64,000 bases of DNA from Ctena decussata. Lineage: Eukaryota; Mollusca; Bivalvia; Lucinida; Lucinidae. The DNA lies in contig OZ022508.1 of NCBI GenBank assembly GCA_963989385.1, positions 33,874,166 to 33,938,165 on the forward strand. The letters are read 5' to 3'. The position numbers were made by a program, and so were the translations under genes. The notes under the pieces are model-generated. The model saw only the letters and a list, made by a program, of their open reading frames with translations, did no database searches and had not been told where the DNA came from. This document shows, one piece after another, positions 1 to 11,564 of the stretch (position 1 is its first letter; each line of letters starts with the position of its first letter).

Positions 1-946
1 GGCGCTTTACATTGAGCAGCTTCTTTAGGAATTTCTAATGCGCATTTGTTTACGCTAATTAAGATAGTGCATTTGCACACACAAAATGTATACGGTTGCA
101 CGACTTTTATTTTCTTTATTAGTGGTAGATACTAATGAGTTGGTATCGCGAAGCAACTTTGATCCTTTGCTGTCCACGCGGAGGTGAAAGTAGAATATGA
201 TTCCTTTTTTTAGTTAAAAGTCACACGTTGTCAACAGGTGCCTCGTGTGCCAGTTTTCTCCACTTTTGAACTCTTTTTGTATTTCATGTTTTGAAATTGA
301 ACTTGTATGCTTACCAATCGATGGAAAAGCTTTTATGTGGACTGAACTCAGCTTGAGTATAAATTTAAAGATCTAAAGGTGAAAATGGTAAAACGTAACC
401 TCAGAATGATGATAAAAGGGCAGAAAAGTAAGAAAGCATTCCTATCTATATCCAGTCTCGCGCAAACATACTGAAGCTTTAACCCTTATTTGCGCAGACT
501 AAATTGAAATGAGTTGGGAAAATGTGCCGCGACTATGCTTAAGGTATATTATAGCTACATCGCAATGTGTTTCTGCCCCTTTAACAAAATGGAACAACTT
601 TTGAGACCTCCTGTTTGCTTCACTGCAGGACAAATATATGCAAAAGGGGTCAACTCATAAAGGAAAGAAATTTGCTCCTCTTGTAGCTGATGTTTTCCTA
701 TAAAGGCAGATCTAGATTGAACACTGGGGCATTTGATTAGCAGAGTTGCTTCCCCTTAGGTGTATTTTATATTGTTTAAGCAATGCTTCACTTTTCAGTA
801 TAATTCATTAGCAGACAAAACAAAATGAAAGTCTGGTGTTTCCACAGGTGCCATTTTCAAATTATTCATTATAGAAATGAATTCTATTTTTGTGGATTTT
901 ATTGCTGTGTGCCGGCGAATTACTCACAAACTGAATAAAGCCCAAA
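1..946. other. Non-coding stretch, no gene seen
   Basis: AT-rich sequence with stop codons in all frames and no recognisable exon. Roughly 596-775 matches a diffuse dispersed repeat seen about a dozen times in the window, recognisable by short blocks such as TCCTGTTTGCTTC and TTGCTTCCCCTT. Nothing else is supported. Confidence 0.6.
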
Positions 947-1146
947 NNNNNNNNNNNNNNNNNNNNNNNNNNNNNNNNNNNNNNNNNNNNNNNNNNNNNN
1001 NNNNNNNNNNNNNNNNNNNNNNNNNNNNNNNNNNNNNNNNNNNNNNNNNNNNNNNNNNNNNNNNNNNNNNNNNNNNNNNNNNNNNNNNNNNNNNNNNNNN
1101 NNNNNNNNNNNNNNNNNNNNNNNNNNNNNNNNNNNNNNNNNNNNNN
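947..1146. other. Assembly gap (200 N)
   Basis: An uninterrupted run of exactly 200 N. A round number usually marks a scaffold join of unknown true size, so the flanks at 946 and 1147 may not be adjacent in the genome. The short reading frame running through the N is meaningless. Confidence 0.98.
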
Positions 1147-2788
1147 GGACAGACCTCTATAATTTGGTCCCTATTTTATAAGGAAGACAGTTTAGCAGAT
1201 TAGTGTTCACTTTGATAGCATCGGAGTTCCTCTTGTGAGGAGAGCGAATTCTGCTCCTTTTAGAGCAATTCTCACAAGCAGAGAGGCTGATTATTTAATA
1301 AGCTTTGCCCAATCGACTCATGGTGCAGGTATCCGGGTCAGGAAAAGGTAACTAGGAAATTTCTCAGGAACCCTACTTTGGCTTAATTTTGTCTTTAACA
1401 TTGAACCACTGATGGTACTCGCGACATCCTGATGGTTGACACGTGAGCTTAACTTAAGTGAGGCGACTTTTGTTGCGTGCGCAAGATGTTGCAAGGCCGC
1501 TATTACACATATATAATATATGTGAGCACTTTTGCGAAGCCAAGGATCTGGCATTTTAGTAGTGAACTCATAAATGCGAGGATGCATGTAGTAGAAATCT
1601 TAACCCATTTTTACGGGCGTCTGCCTTTAGAACACTGGTGGAAATCACGATATGGTAGAGCTATGTTAACTGACCGCACTCGATAATACCTTTATAGTAT
1701 TGAAGGACTATATGACCAAAACAACATTTGTCTTATACACTCAAGAGAAAAAGAAACGCTACACTTTTTACACGGTAAATACATGGGATACTGTTTGAAG
1801 TATTAGATAGAGACAATGGGTCCTGCAGTTTGCTAGAAGTGCTTTCGAATCCAACAAGCCAATGTTTGGAATGATAAGCAATTAAAAGGAAGCACGTATG
1901 TAAGGATAACGTCAGTATCATCTTACGTTGACGTCAATTATTTTGACGTTTTTTTTGGTGTTTCTACACGTAATGATTAATTCTAATTTTCGTTTTCTGA
2001 CAATACAAATGTCTGCGGTGTATCTGATTAAATCCCGTTTTCCTAAAATGAAATGCTTTTTGGCAAAATAATTTCATGTGTTTTCATTGTCATCAGCAAA
2101 CCTAAAAACTCGAAGCAAATCTAAGACAATTGCCTTTGGTTACTACACGATAAAGGCTGGATAAAAATCTGTAGTTATCTGGATTGTAAATCAACTGGCA
2201 CATTTAATTTGATAAAAATATTTTCTCCGAAAAAGTGTTTACTAACAGCCATTGCCTCATTACAAAAATGACGCAATATGTGACGTCGAATACCAGACAT
2301 AGAAGATGGTAAGAAAAGAAAGGACAGTTAGAAGCTATGTGATATGTGTAGCATCATATAAAAGTCTGTGTCTTGGTCTTGTTATAAAACCTTTAAATTC
2401 TAAATTTTCGATGTAGCGTTTTTAAATCGCTTGAGTGTACAAACCTGCTCTGCGTGATGATTCCTGCCAATGTTTACGGGCACACGTAAATAATGAGAAT
2501 GAGCAGCTGGTTGCCAGGTATTCTACCGTAAAATTTAAGGATTTTTTTTACAGTGCACGACGGCACATCCAATCGACTTTTCCAACGCAATAGACCAGGA
2601 AACTCGCAACCAGTGTACTCTAAGCTGTAGAAAATGGTATCACGGTGTCGGTCCGTGATCGCAGTGCCACTGACCGTCGGCGGTGGCCGGTCCGCCATAT
2701 CAAACCGGTAAAACTGTTCAAGTGCACGTAAATCACAACACATACTGACCAGGGACCGTGGCCTCGTTAAGCAAGCACAACCGGGTTC
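1147..2788. other. Non-coding stretch, no gene seen
   Basis: No supported gene. A locally GC-richer patch at about 2540-2740 carries an 89-codon minus-strand frame with no recognisable domain; it also holds small self-complementary stretches (around 2639-2660), so I do not call it coding. Confidence 0.55.
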
Positions 2789-2884
2789 GAGGTTATAAAA
2801 CTTGAAAATAATCTACATGCTCGGAAGTAGCCGATCAGTGTGTTTTATTTTGAGTTTGAGAATGTACTCAAGTTTTATAACCTC
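2789..2884. repeat. Short palindromic element, GAGGTTATAAAACTT family
   Basis: Perfect 15-bp terminal inverted repeats: GAGGTTATAAAACTT at the left and its reverse complement at the right. The same termini bound copies at 3346-3421, 15419-15659 and 15661-15903. The interior is short, AT-rich and non-coding. Consistent with a non-autonomous foldback or MITE family of unknown superfamily. Confidence 0.75.
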
Positions 2885-3345
2885 CGGGCCTGACAATTAA
2901 ACAAAAACTCTTATTAAATGCAAAGAACGTAAGAATGGTTTAAGGCGCATGCACCAGATGTGAACAATAGCTTAGATTGCTAGTATGCTGAAGTCAACAT
3001 TTTTTTTTATCTGTAGACGCCTTTTGATTAATAGTCTGTCAGAATTAACTGGTAGTGCAAATGCGGTAACGCAAAGTATTGCCAAAGTCTTATTCAATTG
3101 ACAGATATGCATAACTAATGGTGAAGGAAACTGCTAAGGACTTACATGTATATGGTTTAGTGTCTATACTGTTTTTCTTATTTATGTAATTTCCTTAAAT
3201 GAAAGATGCCCCCCATCCACAACCCCCCCCCCCCTAGATGGCGGACTGGTCTCCATTACAAGCGTATAGCGAAATAAAAGAAATCATCACAGAAAAGCCT
3301 GGCCTACTTTCAAAAGCTATGGCAGAGCTTTCCTCTTCTGTCCAA
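2885..3345. other. Non-coding stretch with C-tract
   Basis: No gene seen. A poly-C tract lies at about 3222-3234. Confidence 0.55.
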
Positions 3346-3421
3346 GAGGTTATAAAACTTGAGTACATTCTCAAACTCAAAATATTTTGAGTTTGATATT
3401 ATTCTCAAGTTTTATAACTTC
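3346..3421. repeat. Short palindromic element, GAGGTTATAAAACTT family
   Basis: A compact 76-bp copy. The arms run from GAGGTTATAAAACTTGAG inward through TTCTCAAACTCAAA and back (TTTTGAGTTTGA...CTCAAGTTTTATAACTT), leaving almost no loop. The right terminus has one or two mismatches relative to the left. Confidence 0.72.
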
Positions 3422-4727
3422 GAACCCTGACTTGCCACCAATAGTGTACAATGTGTAATTCGGTAAGAAATATTGGCATCAGTGGCCGTGTTTCGTTTCC
3501 TTGCTTCATAGATTGTTTATTGTGAAATTATTATTTTTCTCTGTAGCGGTTTGCGCTTTTAAAAAGATTTAAGATGTAATGTTTCTTGAATGCATAGAGC
3601 ATAGTTTGTTTATAATTTGTCAGATCTTTATGAAATTGTAGATACATGAAGCTAGGACAGGCAATAAAGTCTCCGATAATCTTGAAAGCTGTTCAATTAA
3701 AACTACATGTATCCACATCGGAATTTTGTTGCGCACTAGACTGATTTCAGTCGAAGCTTTTTTTTTAGCCAATACATTCATTATTTTTGTTAAAACATGT
3801 CACTTCTCTATAATTTTTATCATATCAAACTCAGGATTCCAACAGATATAAAAGTATCAGAGCGGCTTTAGAAGCAAGTAAAAGGGAGGGTCTCCATGAG
3901 GGCCATTTTCTGGTTACAAATGGAAAATCCAGAATTTGGTGAAAATCCATTTGTATGGAGAACCCCCCCCCCCCCCTTTAAAGTGTGAATTTCTATCATC
4001 TACGGCTGAAAAAAAGTCTATATGCGGCATTTGGAAAAATCTATACAGCATGTAGAACTTGTTGAGAGTGTAGCCTGATTAAGTTTTACGGACCTTTAGT
4101 AAGCTTATTTTACAGTTAAGCCCATATCTGAACTAATAATTTTTATCAGATGATCATAAAAATTGCAGGATAAAAGGACACATGTTAGAAAAGCTCGGAT
4201 GAGTCTGAAAACCAGGGACGTGCTTTTTAGTGCAAAACAAACGGGATTCGACTTTGTCAAGGCCTAGTTAGCAATTTTTGTTTGTATCTGATCTTTATAA
4301 AACATTTTTTGGGGCAAAGTTCCGGAAAAGGCATATCATTTGGGTGAGTTTGAAAGCCTTCCGGATCCAATTATTCATCTTTGTGTTGACTGCCTGCCCT
4401 TGAATTTAAATACAAAATAAATAATAAAATAACCGTGTTTTACCTCCTACCAAGAACAGCAATGTTTGTTTCCTTTGTTATTTTGATCTTTATGAACCTC
4501 TCAGATACTTAGGACAGGACTAAACCTCGGAGGACCTTAAAATCCGACTGGATCGGCATGCGTTCTTTCATTTTTTATATTGATGACCGATACAGTTGTT
4601 CAATTTCAAAACTAAACTCATGATGGGATTCAGTTAAGCAATCCTTGGGGCCCTACAAAGCTGCAAAGATGAAAAAAGACTGAATCGCATCTGTTACAGC
4701 TAACTGGATTCAAAAGTATACTCGAAA
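3422..4727. other. Non-coding stretch, no gene seen
   Basis: No gene. A poly-C tract sits at about 3962-3977. Otherwise AT-rich unique-looking sequence. Confidence 0.55.
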
Positions 4728-4939
4728 TTTAACCCTAAATGCACCAAAAAGCAGACGACAAAATTTTCGTCTGCAGAATTTCAAAAAAAGTTTTGTCCAA
4801 GCGATCTCATATTGAGAATTCGAACACTAGAGGGCGAACAGTGTAGATTCAGATGAGGTGGCTCATTATGAGCCACCTCATCTGGATCTACATTGTTTGC
4901 AAATTTAACTATTTTAATTTTTGGCGCTTTAAGGGTTAA
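4728..4939. mobile_element. MITE with central loop-less hairpin (TTTAACCCTWAA family)
   Basis: About 212 bp, bounded by approximate inverted ends TTTAACCCTAAATGC and GCGCTTTAAGGGTTAA. The centre is a near-perfect hairpin: arm ATTCAGATGAGGTGGCTCAT, then its complement almost without loop. A near full-length copy in opposite orientation lies at 34555-34765; partial or diverged copies lie at 9481-9650 and 19946-20097. No ORF, so non-autonomous. Confidence 0.75.
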
Positions 4940-5503
4940 GGCAACATGCATCCAATTTTCATACTAGGTAGCGTATAGTCTAGATAGGAGCAGAACAGTT
5001 TAAACAGAACTTTAAAATTCGAGAAATTAATTTTCTATTGACGTCAATGCTGGTGTCTCTTTCCAGTAAAAATGGGATCATCCACTTTTAAAATGCTGGT
5101 ACATGTATTATATGTGCGTCAGAAAGCTACTTTTGAATTAGTTACAGTAACAACAAATATTTGCTTACCGCCGTATATATTTAGCTTCCATAATAGCAAG
5201 CATCGGCAATCTTCGACAAACATCGAATATTGCCGTAACACGGTTTACATGTAGCTGATATTAATCTATGTTTGCAACTGCGAATTCGATGTTTGTCGGT
5301 GTCCGAAATAATGTACATGTATATTACATGTACTTCACATGAACAGACTCAGTTAAACCGAGTCTGCTATTTTCTTTTATTTTTTTTGTCGTTCTTTATA
5401 TGTTCCTTGCTTCTAGTATACTTTCCTTCAGGATTTAATTTGCCCTCACTGCAGCTGGTGTTTTTTTTTTCATTATAAGTTGCCATACCAACCGTGTATT
5501 TTG
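4940..5503. other. Non-coding; fragment of a dispersed repeat
   Basis: No gene. About 5336-5410 (CATGAACAGACTCAGTTAAA, then a T-rich tract) is clearly related to about 45955-46030 (CATGAACAAACTCAATTAAA, T-rich), so it is a fragment of a dispersed repeat. Confidence 0.55.
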
Positions 5504-5671
5504 AGTGAGTGAGTGAACTCGGGTTTAACGTTCCACCAACGACTAGGTCATACGGAGACGGGATCTCGGTTTAAAGTCTCATTCGAAAGACCGGAGAAGC
5601 GGGAGATCAATTTGGCGACCCAAATATTGGTAGTCCTCTGTGTTATCCACTACACTACCGCAACCTCCCAT
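5504..5671 (-). mobile_element. tRNA-derived SINE-like element
   Basis: Read on the minus strand, the head GGTTGCGGTAGTGTAGTGG holds a box-A-like motif. The opposite end carries a GTTTAACGTTCC block, comparable to the TTTACGTCCACGG block of the SINEs at 33374 and 35418, followed by a (TCAC)n simple-repeat tail. This order (tRNA-like head, body, simple tail) is typical of SINEs. Box B is not clear, so the copy is degenerate. Confidence 0.55.
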
Positions 5672-5707
5672 GCTCTTTGAACAATGACAGTGGAAGCATA
5701 AAATCTG

Positions 5708-6520
5708 TAAAGGCTATTATAATAAGTATGTCTATAAAGTCTCTGCTTCTGAGGAGATAATTTAAGGTATTTTTTTCTATTTTTGCGTTTTCGTTTCCAT
5801 GGCTACAAATTCAAATGTGCAGTGGTCATAAAATCATATGGTTGATAGAAGACTACTCAGGAAACATTCCTATAAAAGTTTTGTCAAACTATCTGCAATG
5901 ACTTGGCAGTAGATTTTCTTTTTTCTTTTGTCCCCTTTATAAGTCTATGGAAACTCTAAGTTGCCATAGCATGTTTCTATAAAATCTCGGCGTCATAGAG
6001 CTTAGGTTTCTGAGAAGATGATTTTGAAGTATATTTTTTTCATGTTTTGCATTTGGCATTAAATCTGGGCCCAATCGGCTAGGTGTCTTCAGAGGAAATA
6101 ATTTTCAAGTGTCTTTTTTCCATTTTGGTTTCCATGGCAACCAATAAAACGAGTAATGGGCCAAAACACATATGGCTGATTGAAGACTTCTCAAAGAACA
6201 TTTCTATAAAAGTTTTGTTAAAATATCTGCAATGGCTTGGCAGTAAATGCCATTTTTTAATTGTGCCCATTGTCGGTTTATGCGAGCTCTTAGTTGCCAT
6301 GGCACCCAAATAAAAGGCCGATTTTCATTAAAAAAAAACAACTTTAAATCCTCTAGCCCAAGAATGCTACAGATAAAATTTGGGTCCAATAGGCTCACTG
6401 AATTCAGAGGAGATGTTGTTTAAAAGTGTTGACGACAGAGGACAGGCAGACGACAGACAGACGACGACGGAAAACTGCCTATCCTATAAGTTCCTGCGTA
6501 GCCGGAGCCTTCGGCTCTGG
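5708..6520. mobile_element. Tandem-monomer element with microsatellite and terminal hairpin
   Basis: Two long related monomers (about 5740-5940 and 6080-6260) share blocks such as TTTCCATGGC, CATATGG and TCTATAAAAGTTTTGT, and shorter related pieces lie at about 5990-6040 and 6400-6430. They are followed by a (GACGACAGACA)-type microsatellite and the hairpin CGGAGCCTTCGGCTCTG at about 6503-6519. The same order occurs near 35330-36585 and 56463-57644. It resembles pearl/Helentron-type non-autonomous elements described in bivalves; the superfamily is inference. Confidence 0.55.
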
Positions 6521-7341
6521 AATTCCATTTAAGCGAAATTCAATACCCCTTCCAAAGTGGGGCTTCCTCTTAATGGCAAAAAGTCTGGTAGGCGCGAATT
6601 TTGCTTCCTTTCAAAGCAGAATCCAACTGAGAAGTTGAGGGCCGGGCTCGATTGGGCTGTGTGCACAGTCGGGATTTTTGGAACAACAATCGAGTGCTCT
6701 GGAAGTGTGTTCTGGCACGGTACGCACTGTTCCAAATGAGAAGGTGGTGTGGACGGAACAAAAAGTCAAAACAAAATGGCGGACAAGCAGACGACACCGG
6801 AAAACATATAAAGAAGATGCAGATCTGAGCTTGTATGAGTAACTGGAATTGTTGTCCTTTAAAATTCAGATTGCAGCACCCAAAAGGTCGTCAAACAGAA
6901 GAGAATGTGTGTTTCTCAAAACGCCATTATGTCATAATTATTCAATAACCACGCATTCGCCACTTTCCTGTCTGTTTGGTATGCACGATTTCGGAATTCT
7001 AATAGCTGTTCTGGCACAGCGCGCACAGCCCAATCGAGCACGGCCGAAATGTGAGGCAAAGTAACTTCCTTTGAAAGTGTACTTAAACACCGTAAAGTTT
7101 TGTGTTTTTTTTTTCAAATGACGGTTAAACTTTACTTTAAATTTATATGCGTATTTACGTAATGTAAAAACTTTTACGAACCAAAAGCGAAGCTATATAT
7201 GACAGAATGTGGGTACATGTAATTAGATTCTGACGCAAATAAACTCTAAATGACAGCGTTTTTCATCTCAGCAGGACATCAGAAGTTTAAAGACTAATCT
7301 CTCAAATTACTTGTTGCATTCAGCTGCCACAGAAAGAAAAT
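6521..7341. repeat. Region with a long-range inverted repeat
   Basis: Arms at about 6639-6664 (GGGCTCGATTGGGCTGTG) and 7021-7045 (CACAGCCCAATCGAGC) are inverted complements, about 380 bp apart. They may mark the ends of another foldback or MITE-like element. Short open frames crossing the arms have no recognisable domain. No gene called. Confidence 0.5.
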
Positions 7342-7563
7342 TGAGCCGCGACACATGAAAACCTACAAAGTGGCATGTGCGCCCAGCGAATACTCAGATC
7401 AGGTTGGGCAACCGCCCAGTCTGAGTAGAGTCTTCGCTGTCGCATGGAGCTAGCTTAGATCCTTAGCTACCCTCCAAGCACAAACGAAGAATCTGATCAG
7501 ACTGGTTAGATGCCAAAGCTGAGGGCACATGCCACTTTGTTGGTTTTCTCGTGTCGCGGCTCA
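7342..7563. mobile_element. Foldback element, GAGCCGCGACACG family (copy 1)
   Basis: Termini GAGCCGCGACAC and GTGTCGCGGCTC. The interior has left-arm block GGCATGTGCGCCCAGCG and a right arm carrying the matching GCACATGCC, so this copy belongs to the 'CATGTG' subfamily. Slightly short (222 bp) and diverged. No ORF; no transposase of any kind is visible. Confidence 0.85.
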
Positions 7564-8179
7564 AATAATGTACTAAACTGTTGAAACAGCACGCTTCTCT
7601 CACAAATTTGATTTAAAATCCATTTGAAATAGAAAATGCGTGCCAACTAATATTATCAAATTATCACTATGGAGCAGACCTCAAAAAGCATTAGCCTGTT
7701 GTATTAACGACGAAATCAATCGATAGCAATTGAGTTACTTCCAAATGCCTCTCTCTGTTAATAATTTAGTTATTTCATTACTTTGCCGAGTGCGAATCAA
7801 GCACTCATACCACGACAGAACAGACATTTTAAATAGATATAAGGAAATGCTTAGGTTTTTATTAATTTGCGCTTGCATTACAGTATCTGTTATCTGACAC
7901 TAGTTAGAAATGCAGAGATTTCATGACAATACTCAGGCCCAGTTCAGCTGTGTTACACAAATAGTTTATTTCTGAATGTCAGTCAGGGGCGCTAGGGTTA
8001 ATTCCATCAAACGCTTAACCGTGTCCCATGCGTTTTAAAAGGAAAGTCAGGTATCAGCCCTTGAATCTTATTACATGATCATTACGATAATCGTAAATCT
8101 GAGAAATGGTGCTTGCTGATATCTTCTGTGCTTTCGATACAGAGTTTGTACAATAATCATCTTTCTCATATGAAGTCGC
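7564..8179. other. Non-coding stretch, no gene seen
   Basis: AT-rich sequence with no gene or recognisable repeat. Confidence 0.5.
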
Positions 8180-8412
8180 TTTTATTCAGTGGATAACGTC
8201 GTGTCATAAAAATTGTATGACTACACGTGTAATAACACTTTGGCGCGTACACGTAACGTCATCGACAACGTCCATGTTAACAATGCGTTTTCTTGTTGAA
8301 ATAATGTTCAGTTTGAAGGCATAAAAGTCCAGTTTAACGGGTCATATAATATACAGAATCTTACACGAGTAGTCATTTCATATGAAATGACCACTCGTGT
8401 AAGATCCTCTAT
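8180..8412. mobile_element. Element ending in a palindromic module (copy A)
   Basis: A body with blocks CAGTGGATAACGTCG, CGTAACGTCAT and CAATGCGTTTTCTTGTTGA recurs at 17513-17800 and 43486-43785. It ends in a palindrome (arms around CGAGTAGTCATTTCATATG) flanked by ATACAGAATCTT and AAGATCCTCTATAT. In other copies the flanks are kept while the palindrome differs. No ORF. Confidence 0.65.
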
Positions 8413-8513
8413 ATGCCATACCACCACGCAGTCTTCTGAAGAGAGACAAATTGTCGGGATATGTATAGAAAAGCTCTCGCTCAAATGGAGTCGATTCTCA
8501 ATAGAAAAGGATT

Positions 8514-8751
8514 TGAGCCGCGACACGAGAAAACCAACAAAGTGGTTGTGCGCCCTGCACAGACTCAGATCAGCCTGGGCATCCACCAAGTCGGATCAGA
8601 ATCTTCGCTAAGCGCTTAGAGGGTAGCTAAGGGTCTACGCTACCTCCATGCGGACAGCGACGACTCTGATCAGACTGGGCGGATGCCCAGGCTGATCTGA
8701 GTCTGCGCTGGGCGCACAACCACATTGTTGGTTTTCCCGTGTCGCGGCTCA
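8514..8751. mobile_element. Foldback element, GAGCCGCGACACG family (copy 2)
   Basis: A 238-bp near-consensus copy. Both termini are intact and are flanked by ATTT on each side (ATTT-GAGCC...GGCTC-ATTT), consistent with a 4-bp target duplication. Each arm contains its own imperfect palindrome of about 46 bp (CTCAGATCAGCCTGGGC / GCCCAGTCTGATCAGAG), and a small inverted GTAGCT...AGCTAC type motif lies at the centre. Confidence 0.9.
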
Positions 8752-9480
8752 TTTGTTTCTAGAAACGCATATTACATTGTATTGCTTTTAATAAATAAGT
8801 CTCACTTAGAAGGGAAGCAAAATTGAAAATGGCAGAGTTGATTTACATGGAAGTGTATCCATTCACATTAAGACAGCATTTGGTGAATGTTGCAGGGCAT
8901 AGTCGTAGTCCATTAGAATTGTTAAGAGGCTAGACCCATGTGGGTTTGAAGTTTTGTTAATTTGCGCATTTCTTAAGGGTACATAAAGTAAATAGCATCT
9001 GCTAGACATTTCATCAAAGTTCTTCAGATTGTCTCTTTCCCGTAGCACTATGAGACATGACATGCAAAAAGAAATATTATCGCTTTATTCGGCTCAGCGC
9101 AGGTTATTAAGGTTATCTCATGCCAGATGGTAATAACAAACAGAGGACAATATTCGGAAAAACAATAAATAACTATTGTCGATAAATTGTTGTCAATAAA
9201 TCGGCAAGGGATACTTCCGTCGTATAACACTATGTCCATTCAAGCATCTAATGACTCTGAGGAGGATTGCGTGCGTCTGTATAATACAGACATCTTGCAG
9301 TCCTGATAAAGTCAATATAACCTAATGTTCTCTACTCCTATGAGCTAAGAAAGGAAATTAACATGCAAAAATTGCATTAGTTACATTGTGTATCTTCCAG
9401 GACTTCATAGCAACAAGAAACGTTTGCCGAGTCACTGCATACCAGACATGAGAATGATCGCACTGCGATGATGTTATATA
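8752..9480. other. Non-coding stretch
   Basis: No gene. About 8808-8880 (GAAGGGAAGCAA, ATGGCAGAGTTG) belongs to the diffuse GGGAAGCAA repeat. Confidence 0.5.
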
Positions 9481-9650
9481 GCCCTTAAAGCGTCAAAATG
9501 CAGACGACAAAATTTATTCTGCAAAATATAAAAAAGTGTTGCCCCAGCTATAAAATACAGAGAATTAAAAGAATGGAGGACAAACAGATGTGGCATGGAC
9601 ATACACTGTTTTCAATTCAAATGTTTTCATTGTTGGCGCTTAAGCGTTAA
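9481..9650. mobile_element. Diverged MITE, TTTAACCCTWAA family
   Basis: Left end GCCCTTAAAGCGTCAAAATG followed by CAGACGACAAAATTT; right end TTGGCGCTTAAGCGTTAA. Same order as 4728-4939, but the central hairpin is badly eroded. Confidence 0.6.
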
Positions 9651-11179
9651 TTGTTGAATTGCAGAGCGAAATACAAACATATGACGCACAGAACAACGAA
9701 ACAAACAGAATTGTATTTTAGTACATATTTGTTTCCTTTGTTTCTTTATGTTTTGTCTTTAAAAAATCTGTAAATGGCGTTTTAATAGTAGGTTTACTTC
9801 CACCGACTACATAACAATGAATGCACAATTTGAACGAACAACATATAAATAATCACTATTGATTTGAAGTCTAAATTTGATTTTTTTTTTTTTTTTTTTT
9901 TTTTTATTGCTATTTTTTTTTTAATCTGACAACATATTTTAGTAACTTTTGGCCTCCTTTGTCAATGTGGGCCAACTCTTTAAGTAAAGAATTTGTTCTG
10001 CTAAGAACAAATGCCTTCTGCTTTAAATAGTAGACCCCTTTTGGAACTGTTTCATCGTCCAGGGAAGCAATCTGGAAGTCATAAAAGTAGTTACCCTTTG
10101 CAAAATGCCGGAGAAACATGAACGTACATGTATACCAATTCATCGTAATGCTCTCATAGGCTACGCTACCTTGTTATACTGCATTTAAAAGCACGAGAAT
10201 TGATCGAAATCGATTATCCATTTGTAAATTAATTGTCACCAGAAAATAAACTGAAATTTAAAGCAGGTACTTAAACAAACATGAGCAATGTTTGGTTTGA
10301 TAAATCTGCCGATATTATATGGCCATGATTGTACAACCACTACTGAAACGCTGACTTAAATAAAATTGCTTAGTTACTTGAAGTGGATTGATATACTTTC
10401 AGCAGTAACTCTGATATTTTACTTTTGACTCCATCTTCTTTGCTTCTTTGCAGTTAAGCTCTAAGTATTTGCTTCCGTAAAAGAAAACTGCTATTGAAAA
10501 TACCTAGGAATCATGGTACCATTGTTAGGCTATCAGACAATAGGCTAACAATTGCACTATGAGGAAAATTAACGGACAATAACATATCCCCATAGTCTTC
10601 CCTTGTCCAATGAGGCTATTTGACTGCAAGATGGACTCGGCCACAGACAGTATATAGGACACTTTGCTTTGAAAGTAGACCCCTTTTGAGTCGGAAAAGG
10701 CAAAACTAAATTCAAATTCTAAATGGGAAAGTCGCCTTAATCTGAAAGCATGGCAAAAAAATAAAATAACGGTATGTCCATTGACCTTACACGCCCGTCT
10801 TTAATATTACGCTTATTATATAGAAAAATACGTGGTTAAAACAAGCAGAAAATTACAAGACTACATTTAATTGTTTATTTTATTTAGATGTACTGATTAA
10901 TTTATTTTGACATATATGTCCTCCGCTAATTTAGAAACACTATACATAAACACAAGTCTACCAACTAGAATTACAAAATGAGCAAATATGTGAAAAAGGG
11001 CTATTACATGTATCAGGAAATGAATATCCCCAACTACGACAGCAATTGACATATAGTAACACACAGAAACAGCGGATGTAGTAAGGCAGGCGAATCACAA
11101 ACTAGATAGGTGATCCTCAACACATAAACATTTATTTTTTACCTATTTTCTATAGTTCATATAAATTTACCACAAATTT
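9651..11179. other. Non-coding stretch with T-tract
   Basis: No gene. A poly-T tract of about 25 lies at 9881-9905. About 10195-10325 is related to about 30610-30755 (shared blocks AACATGAGCA, TGTTTG and TTGATAAATCTGCCGATAT), marking an old dispersed repeat. Confidence 0.55.
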
Positions 11180-11540
11180 ATCACATGACGACGCATCCGA
11201 GAGTGTACTAAAGCCATGCAGTAAAAACGATAATCAACTAGTGGATTAAAAATGCAAATTACGTCGTAGCGTTATGAAGTGACGCCCATTAAAACGTCGT
11301 ATTTTCTAATGGCGAAATCGTGACGTTTTAGTTCAAAATTTGCTAATAAAATGCAATTTTAGTGTCTAATGATAAACAGAATCTTGCAGTCGTGCTCCTG
11401 TGTTATTGAATTTATCAAACTCGTTGGGGAAACCGATAAGATGCTCGGCATAGCCTCGCATCTTATCTTTCTCCCCAATTCGTTTGATAAATTCAATAAT
11501 GCATGAGAACTCATGGAAGATCCTCTATATACATCAGAAT
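11180..11540. mobile_element. Palindromic-module element (copy B)
   Basis: Conserved flanks AAACAGAATCTTGC and AAGATCCTCTATATAC (compare 8180-8412) enclose a different, longer stem-loop. Its arms include TTATTGAATTTATCAAAC and GTTTGATAAATTCAATAA, then inner arms GATAAGATGC / GCATCTTATC. The upstream body is only loosely similar to copy A. No ORF. Confidence 0.6.
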
Positions 11541-11564
11541 GCAAGAAAGTAAAGAGACAGAACA

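Noticed and set aside
2474..2743. An 89-codon minus-strand frame in a GC-richer patch
   Set aside because: No recognisable domain, no clear splice context, and self-complementary stretches inside; possible but unsupported.
5272..5478. A 68-codon T-rich frame with a transmembrane-like end
   Set aside because: Overlaps a dispersed-repeat fragment and a T-tract; no evidence for a gene.
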